From Nakaseomyces glabratus (taxonomy: Eukaryota; Ascomycota; Saccharomycetes; Saccharomycetales; Saccharomycetaceae), in assembly GCF_010111755.1 (NCBI RefSeq), contig NC_088958.1, positions 744,001 to 808,000 of the forward strand: DNA of 64,000 nucleotides, read 5' to 3'. The notes under the pieces are model-generated. The model was not told where the DNA came from. It was given only the letters and a program-made list of their open reading frames with translations, and searched no databases. Shown here piece by piece: positions 7,733-17,358 of this stretch. The number at the start of each line of letters is the position of its first letter. Position 1 is the first letter of the stretch. The translations under genes and the position numbers were made by a program.

Positions 7733-9763
7733 ATGTGTATACCTGAAAATATGTGGACTCCTCCAACTCTGCCTTTGCCGCTGCAGAGTTTCCCTAAAGA
7801 GAATATACCGATAGATAAAAGAACCCAAAAATGTCTGCTGCAAATAAAAAAACTCTGTTCTACTCAGTTCAGCCTCAATAAAGAATATAAGAGCACATTT
7901 AACTTGATTGATTATAAATTGCAAAGAATAATTCAGCCACACAATTTATCTGTGAATCCCATAAATAGCTTCTGGCCCCACACTGTTGAGAGGCTAGTTG
8001 TACCCCCAATATACTATGAGATGTTATCCAATCAGCAAATATACACTCTTGATTATCTTCAAATAAACCCACAATACCATATACCCATAAAATCTGTTCA
8101 GAAGTCTAAACAAAAAGCATTTCAGTTAAATTTGCTTCCATTACCGCGGCAAAAATTTAGGCAAATACAGTTAGAAAGTTACATGCCTTCAAAACTGGAA
8201 TCTAAAATGACTTCTATCTGTGAGGAATCGTTACCAAAAACAGTTATATTTGATTATCATGGGTACTTTGATTTAAAACAGAAACTCCTAACGAGTAATA
8301 CTCTTTTAACTGCTAGACTCAATCCAATTTCCACATCAGCTGGTTGTAGACAAAAATTAAAGTTCACTACTCATTGGCCAAGTTGGACAATAGAAATAAA
8401 TACTGACATATCAAACATTAGCAGATTACATAAGGTATTATTCGATGAAAATTTTAATAAAATTGAACTGTTTAAACTGGCTTCATGTAATCTAAAAGTT
8501 GAAAGATCAACTAGGATAAAGAAAAACCACATTGCAACATGGAAACTAGACAAATTGCAATTGAAGGAGTTAGATTGGGACCCACTAAAAAAACTTAAAG
8601 CTTACAGTGTACAAAAAAAAATTAACTGTGATGAAGTACACGCCCAAGCAACATTCATCATTACACCCTTAAAGCTTGTGTTAATGCCAATAAACAGTTC
8701 AGAAATACACATATTACAGAATAATTATGGAAATATTGTGATATCAGCCAAAAGTTTTGGAAATTTACAACCAAAAAATACGATAGAATCTTCGCAAGTA
8801 AGTAACAATAATACTAAACTTTTAAAAGAGGCCCGCACTACGGGTAGTTCGATGTCGGATAGGAGCACTTCCATTACTTCATATAAATGTTCGTCTTTGG
8901 TACCCGAGAAGAGAAGCCTATTGGATTCAAACTTAATATCAATCGTACAGTTGAAGAAATTAAGAACCAGTTATCCGCAGTCAACTGAATCGCATTCAGG
9001 TGAAATGAGTCTACTACGCTTGCTTCATTCTAACTCTTGCAAAACCGAGATACAACAAATTGACACATGGTATGATACTGCAAAATTAAACACAACGCCA
9101 AAAACCACATCATTTAAACTAGAAGGTCAAGATATAAAGAAAAAAGTAAGCATTATCGCTAATGAATATGACATTTCAACAACATACCAAATAACAAGAT
9201 TATTACGCGAACGGCAATATAGTAATATCGAAGAATACAGAATAAAATTACCATGCCATTTTATATTATCCTTCTCTTCATGTTTATTGTTGGTTGAAAT
9301 TTCAAAAGTATTTCAATGCATTACTGCAGGTGAGTTATTTTTAGAGAGAACATTATCAATTCTTATAAAACATTTTAGAGTTGTACATGTTTTTATCGAA
9401 TATGAACCGAACACAGAACTGTATGATAAAGACATATTCTGGAAAGCTAAATTAATACTAAACAACCCACAGGTGAGAACAATATTCATACCGAAATTCT
9501 CAAATAATTTGACAACCTGGATGCTGAGAGTTACTACGATACAGGGACAGAAATTTCAAGAAATGGTGAAGGATAATACATTAAGTCATTTTAATATCAA
9601 CCCATATCAGGAATATCTAATACAAGAAAAGTTAAGAGAATCCAGTCCGTCAAGGCTAATAGAAACCCTAGTCTTTGGTGACCATGTTTTAGATGGAATC
9701 TTAACTCCAATTCACATCAACAGTTTGAAAATATTTGCGAGAGAAAACTGGCATTTGACATAA
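7733..9763 (+). CDS. ZIP2: ZMM meiotic crossover protein Zip2
   Basis: Zip2 works with Spo16 and Zip4 at meiotic recombination sites to start synaptonemal complex assembly and promote crossovers; its C-terminal half is an XPF-nuclease-like fold that binds branched DNA with Spo16. The 676-residue product is close to the S. cerevisiae length (about 700). It is Lys/Asn/Ser-rich with no signal peptide or membrane segment. The C-terminal part (about 490-676) has the alternating hydrophobic pattern of an alpha/beta domain, for example HFILSFSSCLLLVEIS and VVHVFIEYEP, consistent with the XPF-like domain. The call rests mainly on position downstream of RMR1 and upstream of PDE1, as in S. cerevisiae, since Zip2 proteins diverge fast. 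Confidence 0.8.
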   Translation: MCIPENMWTPPTLPLPLQSFPKENIPIDKRTQKCLLQIKKLCSTQFSLNKEYKSTFNLIDYKLQRIIQPHNLSVNPINSFWPHTVERLVVPPIYYEMLSNQQIYTLDYLQINPQYHIPIKSVQKSKQKAFQLNLLPLPRQKFRQIQLESYMPSKLESKMTSICEESLPKTVIFDYHGYFDLKQKLLTSNTLLTARLNPISTSAGCRQKLKFTTHWPSWTIEINTDISNISRLHKVLFDENFNKIELFKLASCNLKVERSTRIKKNHIATWKLDKLQLKELDWDPLKKLKAYSVQKKINCDEVHAQATFIITPLKLVLMPINSSEIHILQNNYGNIVISAKSFGNLQPKNTIESSQVSNNNTKLLKEARTTGSSMSDRSTSITSYKCSSLVPEKRSLLDSNLISIVQLKKLRTSYPQSTESHSGEMSLLRLLHSNSCKTEIQQIDTWYDTAKLNTTPKTTSFKLEGQDIKKKVSIIANEYDISTTYQITRLLRERQYSNIEEYRIKLPCHFILSFSSCLLLVEISKVFQCITAGELFLERTLSILIKHFRVVHVFIEYEPNTELYDKDIFWKAKLILNNPQVRTIFIPKFSNNLTTWMLRVTTIQGQKFQEMVKDNTLSHFNINPYQEYLIQEKLRESSPSRLIETLVFGDHVLDGILTPIHINSLKIFARENWHLT

Positions 9764-10543
9764 ATTAATAGTACTTTATGTTTGCATGATTCATCAGAAT
9801 ACTTTCAAATCTGGTAGAAATTCCTTATTTTCTACAATCACATTACTAGAAATCTTTACGTTTCGAAACCGACATTTAATGTTCGTCTCGGAGCTAAATG
9901 CAAGAAAGAGAGCCTACCTACTTCTTTGTTATGAGTTTGCACCGTTTTGGGTGAAATGATTTCAAAACTTAGATAAGATAGAAGTGATACCATTTCAAGT
10001 GTATTTCAACTTCGCATTACTTTCTTCATACTTTCATCTTTTTATCTTTTTTTTCTTTTTTAGTTCATTAAATTCTTTATTTCTGCACTCTAATAAAAAC
10101 TTTGTGCGATTGATTCACTAGTGTAGCAAATTGTTTGTCATGAATCTGGCTTGTGAGAAAAAAAGCAACGATATGTTCTTATTGGCAAGACAAAGGAAAC
10201 TAGGATCTACTGCCTATCTGCAATTATAAATAATTTAGGAAATGCTCAGGTACCAAAGTATATATATTGAATATGGGGTCCTCCAAACTAAGATATAAAA
10301 CGAATAGTGATGAACTACACTTTTGTATTCAGCTGCATATTTAAGGATTGGCCATAATAATAACATCTCAATAATCGGAATTTAGCTATCAACATATTGA
10401 TGATCTATTGCTATTGCACATCTAATTAACTCTTATAAGAAAATTGAGTTTCTTGAATTGCATGCTAAACTATTGTACTGCTTTTTATCTAATTTATTCA
10501 AAGATTATTTTCTATCGAAATTGATAACCATTCAAAAAGATAT
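9764..10543. other. ZIP2-PDE1 intergenic region
   Basis: A 780-bp AT-rich region with T-rich tracts around 10030-10060. No gene, RNA or clear regulatory site was recognised. It must hold the ZIP2 3' end and the PDE1 promoter. Confidence 0.5.
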
Positions 10544-11644
10544 ATGACCTTTACCTTTGAAGTTACCATTTTAGGTGGTAGTGGAGGACCCATTGAGAAT
10601 GATTGCCAAAGTTTTTTAATTAGACCATATGGCTCAGATGTTGTTGATTCCATATGTGTCGATGCAGGAACAGGCTTAGGCTCTCTATACAATTTGGTAG
10701 CACAAATAGGTACTTCGGATGAAGCGAAAGTTAATGACTACTATAATCAAAATGTAACGACTAGAAAGGTGTTCAACGATGTAAATGTTGCATACACAAA
10801 CGGTTTTTCTAGTTCGCTAAAAAAAGTTTTGAGTGAAAAGTACCAAAATTTAAATCATTGGGAAACTACTATTCTGTTGTATAATGGTATCCGGGATTAT
10901 TATATTACACATCCGCATCTAGACCACATAGCCGGTCTTATCATAAATTCACCTCTTGCTTATGAAATCAGCTTTGGTACTTCAAAAAATGTGTATGGGC
11001 TAACTTCCACAAAAGAAGCTCTAACAGATCATATATTTAACGATACTATATGGCCTTCTTTGAATAAGCTAAAATATCCTAAAATAAACTTAAACGCATT
11101 GAAACAATGCAGGACTCATGATATTGCCAATTTTCCATGGACAACAACTCCATTCAAAGTAAATCATGGGTGTGGCGCTTGTAATGGAGAACCAAACCAT
11201 AGCACAATTTATTGCATAAGACATAATAGGACAAGCGAAGCTATCGTAGTATGCGGTGACCTCGAAAATAAGGCCTCAATTGATACCCTTGATTCATATT
11301 TACAAACTTTTACAAATTGGTTAACTAATAATATACTTGCAGAAAACTTTAAAGGTATCTTAATAGAATGCTCTTCCCAAACTGTCCCTGATGGAACCCC
11401 ATTATTTGGCCATTTGTCACCACCACACTTAATCTCTCTTTTAAAACTCCTTCTTAAAAAATATAATGATATTGATCAAACTATTAGCGAGTTAAATGTT
11501 ATTGTTACTCATGTGAAATATACTTGCGGTAACGAGGACCCCCGACTTACTGTATTATCTGAACTCAGAAACCTGGCGAAGTTCAATAATCTCCATAACT
11601 TAAATTTTAGCTATGCTTCACAGGGAACCACCTACTACCTTTAG
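10544..11644 (+). CDS. PDE1: low-affinity cAMP phosphodiesterase (class II)
   Basis: Pde1 hydrolyses cAMP to AMP and damps protein kinase A signalling, notably after glucose addition. The 366-residue product matches the family length and has the class II phosphodiesterase signature THPHLDHIAGL (122-132) with the metal-binding HxHxDH (His123, His125, Asp127, His128). Later conserved pieces include FKVNHGCGA, IVVCGDLE, LIECS, FGHLSP and VIVTHVKYT, the last supplying further metal ligands in this metallo-beta-lactamase-like fold. It follows ZIP2 as in S. cerevisiae. The start is the first ATG, just before the first beta strand EVTILGGSGGP. Confidence 0.93.
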   Translation: MTFTFEVTILGGSGGPIENDCQSFLIRPYGSDVVDSICVDAGTGLGSLYNLVAQIGTSDEAKVNDYYNQNVTTRKVFNDVNVAYTNGFSSSLKKVLSEKYQNLNHWETTILLYNGIRDYYITHPHLDHIAGLIINSPLAYEISFGTSKNVYGLTSTKEALTDHIFNDTIWPSLNKLKYPKINLNALKQCRTHDIANFPWTTTPFKVNHGCGACNGEPNHSTIYCIRHNRTSEAIVVCGDLENKASIDTLDSYLQTFTNWLTNNILAENFKGILIECSSQTVPDGTPLFGHLSPPHLISLLKLLLKKYNDIDQTISELNVIVTHVKYTCGNEDPRLTVLSELRNLAKFNNLHNLNFSYASQGTTYYL

Positions 11645-12034
11645 TTGTTTTACATATGTGCGCTGGTAGCTCTATAAACAACAAATTTAATTAGAACATT
11701 ATCCACACTTTTTTACTGTGAGGAAATAAGGAAACTATACATTGTCTAAATTATATTCATACAGCAGCAATACTTAATTTTAGATTATATGCATTTACTA
11801 TTATGTACATAAGAATTACTGCAAACTCTCAAGAGCGGAAGTTCTAGTTTTCCGCTTCTTTCTTTAGCGTGAATTTGAAAAAGTTGACTTATATGTGTGA
11901 TAAATGACAGGAATTTGGACTGTTCAGAAAGAACGTCTATGCTATCACACCTATATATTATAGTTTTCCAAACCAACTATTGTTAAACCATCAAAGTTTT
12001 GTACTTTACAAATTGTTGGAAATCCTATGGTGGA
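11645..12034. other. PDE1-BRR6 intergenic region
   Basis: A 390-bp AT-rich spacer between genes on the same strand. A TTG at 11999 begins a longer reading frame that joins BRR6, but TTG is not an efficient start in yeast. No other feature seen. Confidence 0.5.
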
Positions 12035-12574
12035 ATGCCACTGGCAGAACTGGATAAATCATGCGATAGTAAAGGAACTCCACTTCATGGATCTACTAAG
12101 AAAAATGGAAACGCAAGGAGGGGTATCTTGAACAAACCAGTATACTTGATAGCATGTATGGTTGTAGCTATAGGTTCTATTTGTCTGATAATAGCATTCA
12201 TGAAAGAAATTAGAAAAGATGTTGACGTTAAGCTAGAGATCGAGATGTTGCAACACTTAAGGAAGATTGATCAATGCAAATACAACTATCGGATAAATGA
12301 ATGCGACCCTGGTGTACGAGTAAGGGCTCTGGATAAACTTTGCGAAGAATGGTATGAATGCATGACAGTTGGTGATGCTTTAAGCAAGAATTCTAAATTT
12401 ACAAAGAAACGAGCCGCATTGTGGGCCGAAACATTAGGTGAAATACTGAATGCGTTTATGAACAGCATAAAGATTAAAACATGGGGTCTTTTAATGATCA
12501 GCATTACAATGTCTATATTGGCAATTAACGTTTCTGCTGCGGTTATAAAAAACCTCACTAACAGTGAACAATAG
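12035..12574 (+). CDS. BRR6: nuclear envelope protein Brr6
   Basis: Brr6 is an essential inner nuclear membrane protein that acts with Brl1 and Apq12 in membrane lipid balance and nuclear pore assembly. Starting at the first ATG the product has 179 residues, with two membrane segments (about 36-56 and 150-171) flanking a lumenal domain. That domain has the four-cysteine pattern of the Brr6/Brl1 family: Cys81, Cys90, Cys103 and Cys109 in CKYNYRINECDPGVRVRALD and CEEWYECM. The N-terminal tail is short and polar. Brl1 is the alternative paralogue, but the position between PDE1 and RTF1 fits YGL247W (BRR6). Confidence 0.88.
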   Translation: MPLAELDKSCDSKGTPLHGSTKKNGNARRGILNKPVYLIACMVVAIGSICLIIAFMKEIRKDVDVKLEIEMLQHLRKIDQCKYNYRINECDPGVRVRALDKLCEEWYECMTVGDALSKNSKFTKKRAALWAETLGEILNAFMNSIKIKTWGLLMISITMSILAINVSAAVIKNLTNSEQ

Positions 12575-13124
12575 TCAACACAAAAGCATTAAATAAATAC
12601 CATCTAAATGGAGGCTAAGACAGAATTTCTAATTAAGAGTCAACTCGGTTTTAAATGTCAGTATTAATACCCAAAGTTAACTCTTGTGGTAGCAGGTTCA
12701 CGTTTTATTTTGAACTTCGTATTTGTCATTCCAGTCAGTGTTATGGTGTCGGAGACAACGGAATATTGTACATTAGGATAATAACAAAATATTTCACTAG
12801 TTATAGCTGATATTATATAGAACTGATCGTTACACCTTTCAATAATTCATGACAGTAAAACATAATGAACAACTAATTTATATCTTTCATACCATAATTA
12901 TACTGTTACACGAGTATATATTTTCGTCTCGTTGTCATCAGAGATTTGTCAATTATGAAGTCTAATAACTGTAGTCTAATTGACTACAGAAAGAGCTTTA
13001 TATTCTAGCAACTAAGGGAATAAATAACTCACATAAATAGAACTGCAGAATTATCTTTAAGGCGAGAACTTGTTTTAGGATTTGAATTCACTCTATATCT
13101 ACTTGACGTGTCAAAACTAAAAGG
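12575..13124. other. BRR6-RTF1 intergenic region
   Basis: A 550-bp AT-rich spacer. S. cerevisiae has RAI1 and GUS1 between BRR6 and RTF1; neither is present. A perfect 8-bp-stem hairpin sits at 12969-12989 (CTGTAGTC, loop TAATT, GACTACAG). No RNA gene was recognised. Confidence 0.55.
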
Positions 13125-14825
13125 ATGTCTGATTTAGATGAAGATTTATTAGCATTGGCTGGTGCTGATGAAGAGGACGAGGAAGAAGTTTTAACCACCA
13201 CAAATAAGAGAACTAAGGGCTCCTCCAACTCCCAAGTGAAAAAGAGACGGATTGAAGTTGATAGTGAGGATGAGGAAGATGACTACAACCCGGACGACGG
13301 CTATGAACCGGTAGATGTAAGTGACAAAGAAGAGGAAGAAGAGGAAGAGAATCCATTCCCACTTGAAGGAAAATATAAAGACACTGCTGACCGTGATCAT
13401 TTGGAATCGTTACCTGAAATGGAGCGTGAAACTATACTGTTCGAAAGATCTCAGGTTATGAGGAAGTACCAAGAAAGAAAACTGTTCAGAGAGCGTGGCA
13501 GGAACTTAAAACAACAAAAAATTCAAGCGGGTGAGGATTCACAAAAGACTAGATCGTCCAATAGATCAACAAGAGCCACAGGCCATTCTGATATAAAAGC
13601 TTCAAAATTATCACAACTGAAAAAACAACGAGAAAGAAAGAGCAAAGGACGTAGAAGTTCTGATTACGAAGAAAGTGATGAGGATAATTACGGCGATGAG
13701 GATGAGTTCAAGGATGATTTTATTGAAGAAGATAGCGATTACAAAGAAAACGATGATGACGAGGAAGGTTATGACCCATACGCTAGAAAATCCAAGTACG
13801 CGCAGGATAATGATGAGGAAGAAGATGAGGAAGTTGAATGGGCTGAACAACTAGACAGAGATGCTGAGGTACAAGACTTCAATAAAATACGAATTGGTCG
13901 TTCATTTGTCGCAAAGTACTGTTTTTATCCTGGCTTTAATGAACTAATCCAAGGCTGCTATGGACGTGTCAATGTTGGTGTCGATAAAAGAACTGGTAAT
14001 GCTGCATACAGGATGGTGAAAATTGAGAAAGTGTTTTTACAAAAACCTTACAATATGGGCAAATTTTTTACCAACCAATATTTTGGTGTGACTCAAGGTA
14101 AAGATAGAAAGGTATTTCAGATGAACTTCTTCAGTGATGGACCTTTTGTCGAACAAGAATTTGAGCGTTACCTAAAAGCGCTTGATAGTTCGAATATACC
14201 TAAGCCTTCTCCTTATAATATAAAAACTAAGTTTAAGGAAATTAGCGAATTCATATCACAACCTCTAACTGAGAAGCTTACCGATGAAATTGTGCGCAAT
14301 AGAATGGTATTGAATAAGAAACTTTCTGGTACAAACGCTGTTTTAGAGAAGACAATACTAAAGGACAAGCTTCGCTATGCCAAAGAAAATGGTAACGAGC
14401 ATGACATTGCAAAATATTCTAAACAGTTAAGAAACTTTGAAAAACGCATGGCGATGTATGAGAAACATCATGAAAATGATCAAGCTGATATTAAGAAGCT
14501 TGAAGGCCTAACTTCGAAGAACAGAAAGCTAAATATGAACAGAATAAGAAACGCAGAGAGTATCAAGAAAGAAGAGGATGTCAATTTCGATTCCAAGAGT
14601 GATCCTTTCAGTAGATTAAAGACAAGAACAAAGGTCTACTACCAAGAAATTCAAAAGGAGGAAAATGAAAAGGCAAAAGAAGAAGCTGCACAAGAACAAT
14701 TGAAGATCGATGAGGAAACAAAGAAAGAAAAGGAGAAACAACTGATGTTAGCAGAGTTTAGGAGACTAGGAGGTCTACAAAAGATCATTGGCTCCATCAA
14801 TGTTGATATTAAATTGGATATTTAG
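13125..14825 (+). CDS. RTF1: Paf1 complex subunit Rtf1
   Basis: Rtf1 travels with RNA polymerase II in the Paf1 complex, stimulates Rad6/Bre1 ubiquitylation of histone H2B and so H3K4/K79 methylation, and binds Spt5. The 566-residue product matches the family. Acidic, phosphorylatable N-terminal stretches (1-80) precede the histone-modification region around 84-122 ([20 protein letters not shown]); mixed-charge sequence follows to about 240. The Plus3 domain then runs from about 252 to 380 ([20 protein letters not shown], then [13 protein letters not shown]), and the C-terminal part is a charged coiled coil. It lies upstream of TAD1 as in S. cerevisiae. Confidence 0.95.
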   Translation: MSDLDEDLLALAGADEEDEEEVLTTTNKRTKGSSNSQVKKRRIEVDSEDEEDDYNPDDGYEPVDVSDKEEEEEEENPFPLEGKYKDTADRDHLESLPEMERETILFERSQVMRKYQERKLFRERGRNLKQQKIQAGEDSQKTRSSNRSTRATGHSDIKASKLSQLKKQRERKSKGRRSSDYEESDEDNYGDEDEFKDDFIEEDSDYKENDDDEEGYDPYARKSKYAQDNDEEEDEEVEWAEQLDRDAEVQDFNKIRIGRSFVAKYCFYPGFNELIQGCYGRVNVGVDKRTGNAAYRMVKIEKVFLQKPYNMGKFFTNQYFGVTQGKDRKVFQMNFFSDGPFVEQEFERYLKALDSSNIPKPSPYNIKTKFKEISEFISQPLTEKLTDEIVRNRMVLNKKLSGTNAVLEKTILKDKLRYAKENGNEHDIAKYSKQLRNFEKRMAMYEKHHENDQADIKKLEGLTSKNRKLNMNRIRNAESIKKEEDVNFDSKSDPFSRLKTRTKVYYQEIQKEENEKAKEEAAQEQLKIDEETKKEKEKQLMLAEFRRLGGLQKIIGSINVDIKLDI

Positions 14826-14910
14826 TAGTTAGAACACCATCCTAATCTCTCTGTAAATTCCTCAGATTTTATTAACGATGTAAAAAGTTTCCCGATATTG
14901 TAGTATATAA

Positions 14911-14994
14911 AATCAATAATCAATCAATAATCAATTAATAATCAATCAATAATCAATCAATAATCAATCAGTAATCAATCAGTAATCAATCAAT
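14911..14994. repeat. 11-bp minisatellite (AATCAATCAAT)n
   Basis: One partial and seven full head-to-tail copies of the 11-mer AATCAATCAAT, with single-base variants (AATCAATTAAT once, AATCAATCAGT twice). It lies 86 bp after the RTF1 stop and 164 bp before the TAD1 start. The unit is close to one DNA helical turn. It probably falls in the RTF1 3' region and should vary in length between strains. Confidence 0.95.
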
Positions 14995-15157
14995 AATATC
15001 TATCCATTACAAGGGCTAGATATCATGATCGTTTTAACAGATTCTTCTAACAAAACTTTTTTCACTGAGTTATAACAAAGAGAGCAGCAACCTGGCTATC
15101 GAATAAATATGCAAGATTAATAATGTGCTATTTTTGACATAAAACCAGCCAGAATTA

Positions 15158-16315
15158 ATGAGTTTCAGAGATGATTATGGCACCAAAATCACAGAGCTAG
15201 TTCTGTCAGAATATGAAAAGTTGTCTGCTAAGGGTAGACCAGTTACTCGAAGTAATGGTGCTAAAGAAGGGACTATAGTTGCTGCAGTGATAGCCTCTGA
15301 TACAAGAACTGATAAACATAGTATACTTACTATAACCACCGGGGTAAAATCTACTCCTAATGATGAATTAGCAAGGAGTAAAGGCAAAATTTTACATGAT
15401 TGCCACGCAGAGATATTGGCCTTGCGTGGTTTCAATAGATTGCTATTGGAACATATTAAGAGAAGCATGGAAGGTATAGAATCAAACCTTATCCACAATA
15501 CACCTAACGGCTTTGAGTGGAATAATGAACTTGAATTAACATTATTCATATCAAAATTACCGTGTGGGGAATTGAGTATGAGCTTATTAGAGGAAATGAA
15601 ATGTGAAGATGAAAACTCATTGACTTTTGAAGAAGATGATAATCAGCAGTATATCACTCCAGAGATTAAAACTATTCTAAGAGGGAGATGCAATTTCAAT
15701 AAAAGAAACTATGTGAGAACGAAACCGGGCCGTATAGACTCAAAAGCAACATACTCAAAGTCATGTTCTGATAAGTTATATATACGGCATAAAACTTCAG
15801 TACTGAATTCTCTTACAAGCTATATGATGCCAACTCCACTGTATATTAGTAATTATGTTATCCCTAATATTAACTCCCATCAAATAGAGGAGATGAATCT
15901 CTATTTTAATCGTCCTATGGATCTTCACTCCTCGGCAAGGCGGCTATACATACATACTTCCCACTACAAATTTGGTGATGATCTCTCCCCGGAGACCCCG
16001 CCATCATCGATGAGTGCACTTAAGATATTATTTAATGATAATGATATTCAAGAGGAACAAATCCTAAATGGGGTAAAGAATGGTTACTATACCAAGGCAT
16101 CAAAGCCGCTCAGGAAAAATTGTGAATCGAAAGTAAGTCGATATTCCCTGTGGTCACTTTTTATAACAATGCATCGAGAGTTCAAGGATCTAACGTATCT
16201 TGAATTCAAAAGGCGATACTGTGCCGAGAGAGCAGAGCTTATCAGATCCATCAAGAGTAGTTTATCAAGTGATGGATGGCTATCAACTGCGGAAGATGAT
16301 TGCCAACTACCCTAA
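15158..16315 (+). CDS. TAD1: tRNA-specific adenosine-37 deaminase Tad1
   Basis: Tad1 deaminates A37 next to the anticodon of eukaryotic tRNA-Ala to inosine; it belongs to the ADAR-type deaminase family. The 385-residue product is near the usual 400. The zinc/catalytic motif CHAEILALRGF (82-92) gives the zinc ligand His83 and the proton-shuttle Glu85; LPCGELSMSLL gives Cys136, and SKSCSDKLYIR gives Cys203, the remaining zinc ligands. A conserved RGR(C) and a basic segment precede Cys203. It is convergent with the ankyrin gene downstream, as in S. cerevisiae. Confidence 0.93.
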   Translation: MSFRDDYGTKITELVLSEYEKLSAKGRPVTRSNGAKEGTIVAAVIASDTRTDKHSILTITTGVKSTPNDELARSKGKILHDCHAEILALRGFNRLLLEHIKRSMEGIESNLIHNTPNGFEWNNELELTLFISKLPCGELSMSLLEEMKCEDENSLTFEEDDNQQYITPEIKTILRGRCNFNKRNYVRTKPGRIDSKATYSKSCSDKLYIRHKTSVLNSLTSYMMPTPLYISNYVIPNINSHQIEEMNLYFNRPMDLHSSARRLYIHTSHYKFGDDLSPETPPSSMSALKILFNDNDIQEEQILNGVKNGYYTKASKPLRKNCESKVSRYSLWSLFITMHREFKDLTYLEFKRRYCAERAELIRSIKSSLSSDGWLSTAEDDCQLP

Positions 16316-16518
16316 TCGAATAAACCAGTCAAAGTGATGGACCGGATAACGTTAATATCTATCTTTTATAAAATCTTATAAAATTGTTGTATAACAATAT
16401 CTTAAATAATCTGTTAAAAACATTTATTTTAATTGTGTTTGTACATGCAATTTGAAATAGGGGCAGTGAAAACACCATGACTAGACCAGACCATATAACG
16501 AATACGAAAATACAAAGC

Positions 16519-17037
16519 CTAGTCTTCCTCTCCATCATCATCATCTATTAGTTCAGGTTCATCACCTTCATCTCCATCATAATTATCAGCAGCCAGAGCA
16601 GCGCCTTGAAGAAGGTCGATCAACTCATCCTTGTCATCTCCATGCACAAGGTCTAGTGGGAGTTGATTGTTAATGTTTTTTATTCTTGGATCCGCACCAA
16701 CTTCAATCAGATTCCTGGCAATGAACAATCCATGCTCAGGTTCTTCATCGCAATATCTCACTGTAACATGAAGAGGAGTATCTCCATCAACATTCTGGGG
16801 ATCAATATCGATACCACCTTCTTGATCCAATATCGTATCCAAAACTTCCCAGGATCCATATTTACAACATAAATGTAATGCTGTGTTGCCTAACGGATCC
16901 TTAGATGTGTTAATCAATTCTGCAATCTTTTCAGCATCATGCCCAAGTGTTTCAAATATACTAGACAGAAGATCACTATTATTTCTTCTTGAGGCATCCA
17001 ATAGTTGCTCACCAGCACTGGCACCTTCTGAACTCAT
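16519..17037 (-). CDS. small ankyrin-repeat protein (YGL242C orthologue)
   Basis: The 172-residue product starts at the ATG giving MSSEGASAGEQLL; an upstream extension begins with GTG and is not used. Two to three ankyrin repeats are visible: GNTALHLCCKYGSWEVLDTI, DGDTPLHVTVRY and the stretch around RNLIEVGADPRIKNINNQLP. The C-terminal tail is very acidic (ELIDDDDGEED). In S. cerevisiae the orthologue is a non-essential protein of unknown role. Ankyrin repeats usually bind other proteins, but no partner can be named. It is divergent from KAP114 with a 321-bp shared promoter region (17038-17358), in which I recognise no motif. Confidence 0.88.
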   Translation of the reverse strand: MSSEGASAGEQLLDASRRNNSDLLSSIFETLGHDAEKIAELINTSKDPLGNTALHLCCKYGSWEVLDTILDQEGGIDIDPQNVDGDTPLHVTVRYCDEEPEHGLFIARNLIEVGADPRIKNINNQLPLDLVHGDDKDELIDLLQGAALAADNYDGDEGDEPELIDDDDGEED

Positions 17038-17358
17038 ACTTGGAATATAAAATCTATGAACTTCAATAATCCAGTTAACAGTTTTCACCAGAGGCTATAT
17101 TAACAGTCTAGTAAACTTTGAACCAATGTTTAAACTCCTGATTTTGTTTTTATTGATCCTATTCTAGAGTTCAATCGCCTTTTCTGAACCCGAAATGCAC
17201 TAATTTGGTTAATTTTCGAGGGAAATTCATAATCTTCTAACAGTTTTGTACATTATGGATGAAGGCCTTGAAGACTGAAGATAATTTATGTTCCTACATC
17301 TACAGACCAAATCAACAGACACCATACCGTTCTGAATTGAAAAATAATCGCTCTAACT

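Noticed and set aside
11999..12034. Extended BRR6 N-terminus
   Set aside because: Begins at TTG; the first ATG at 12035 gives a family-like protein.
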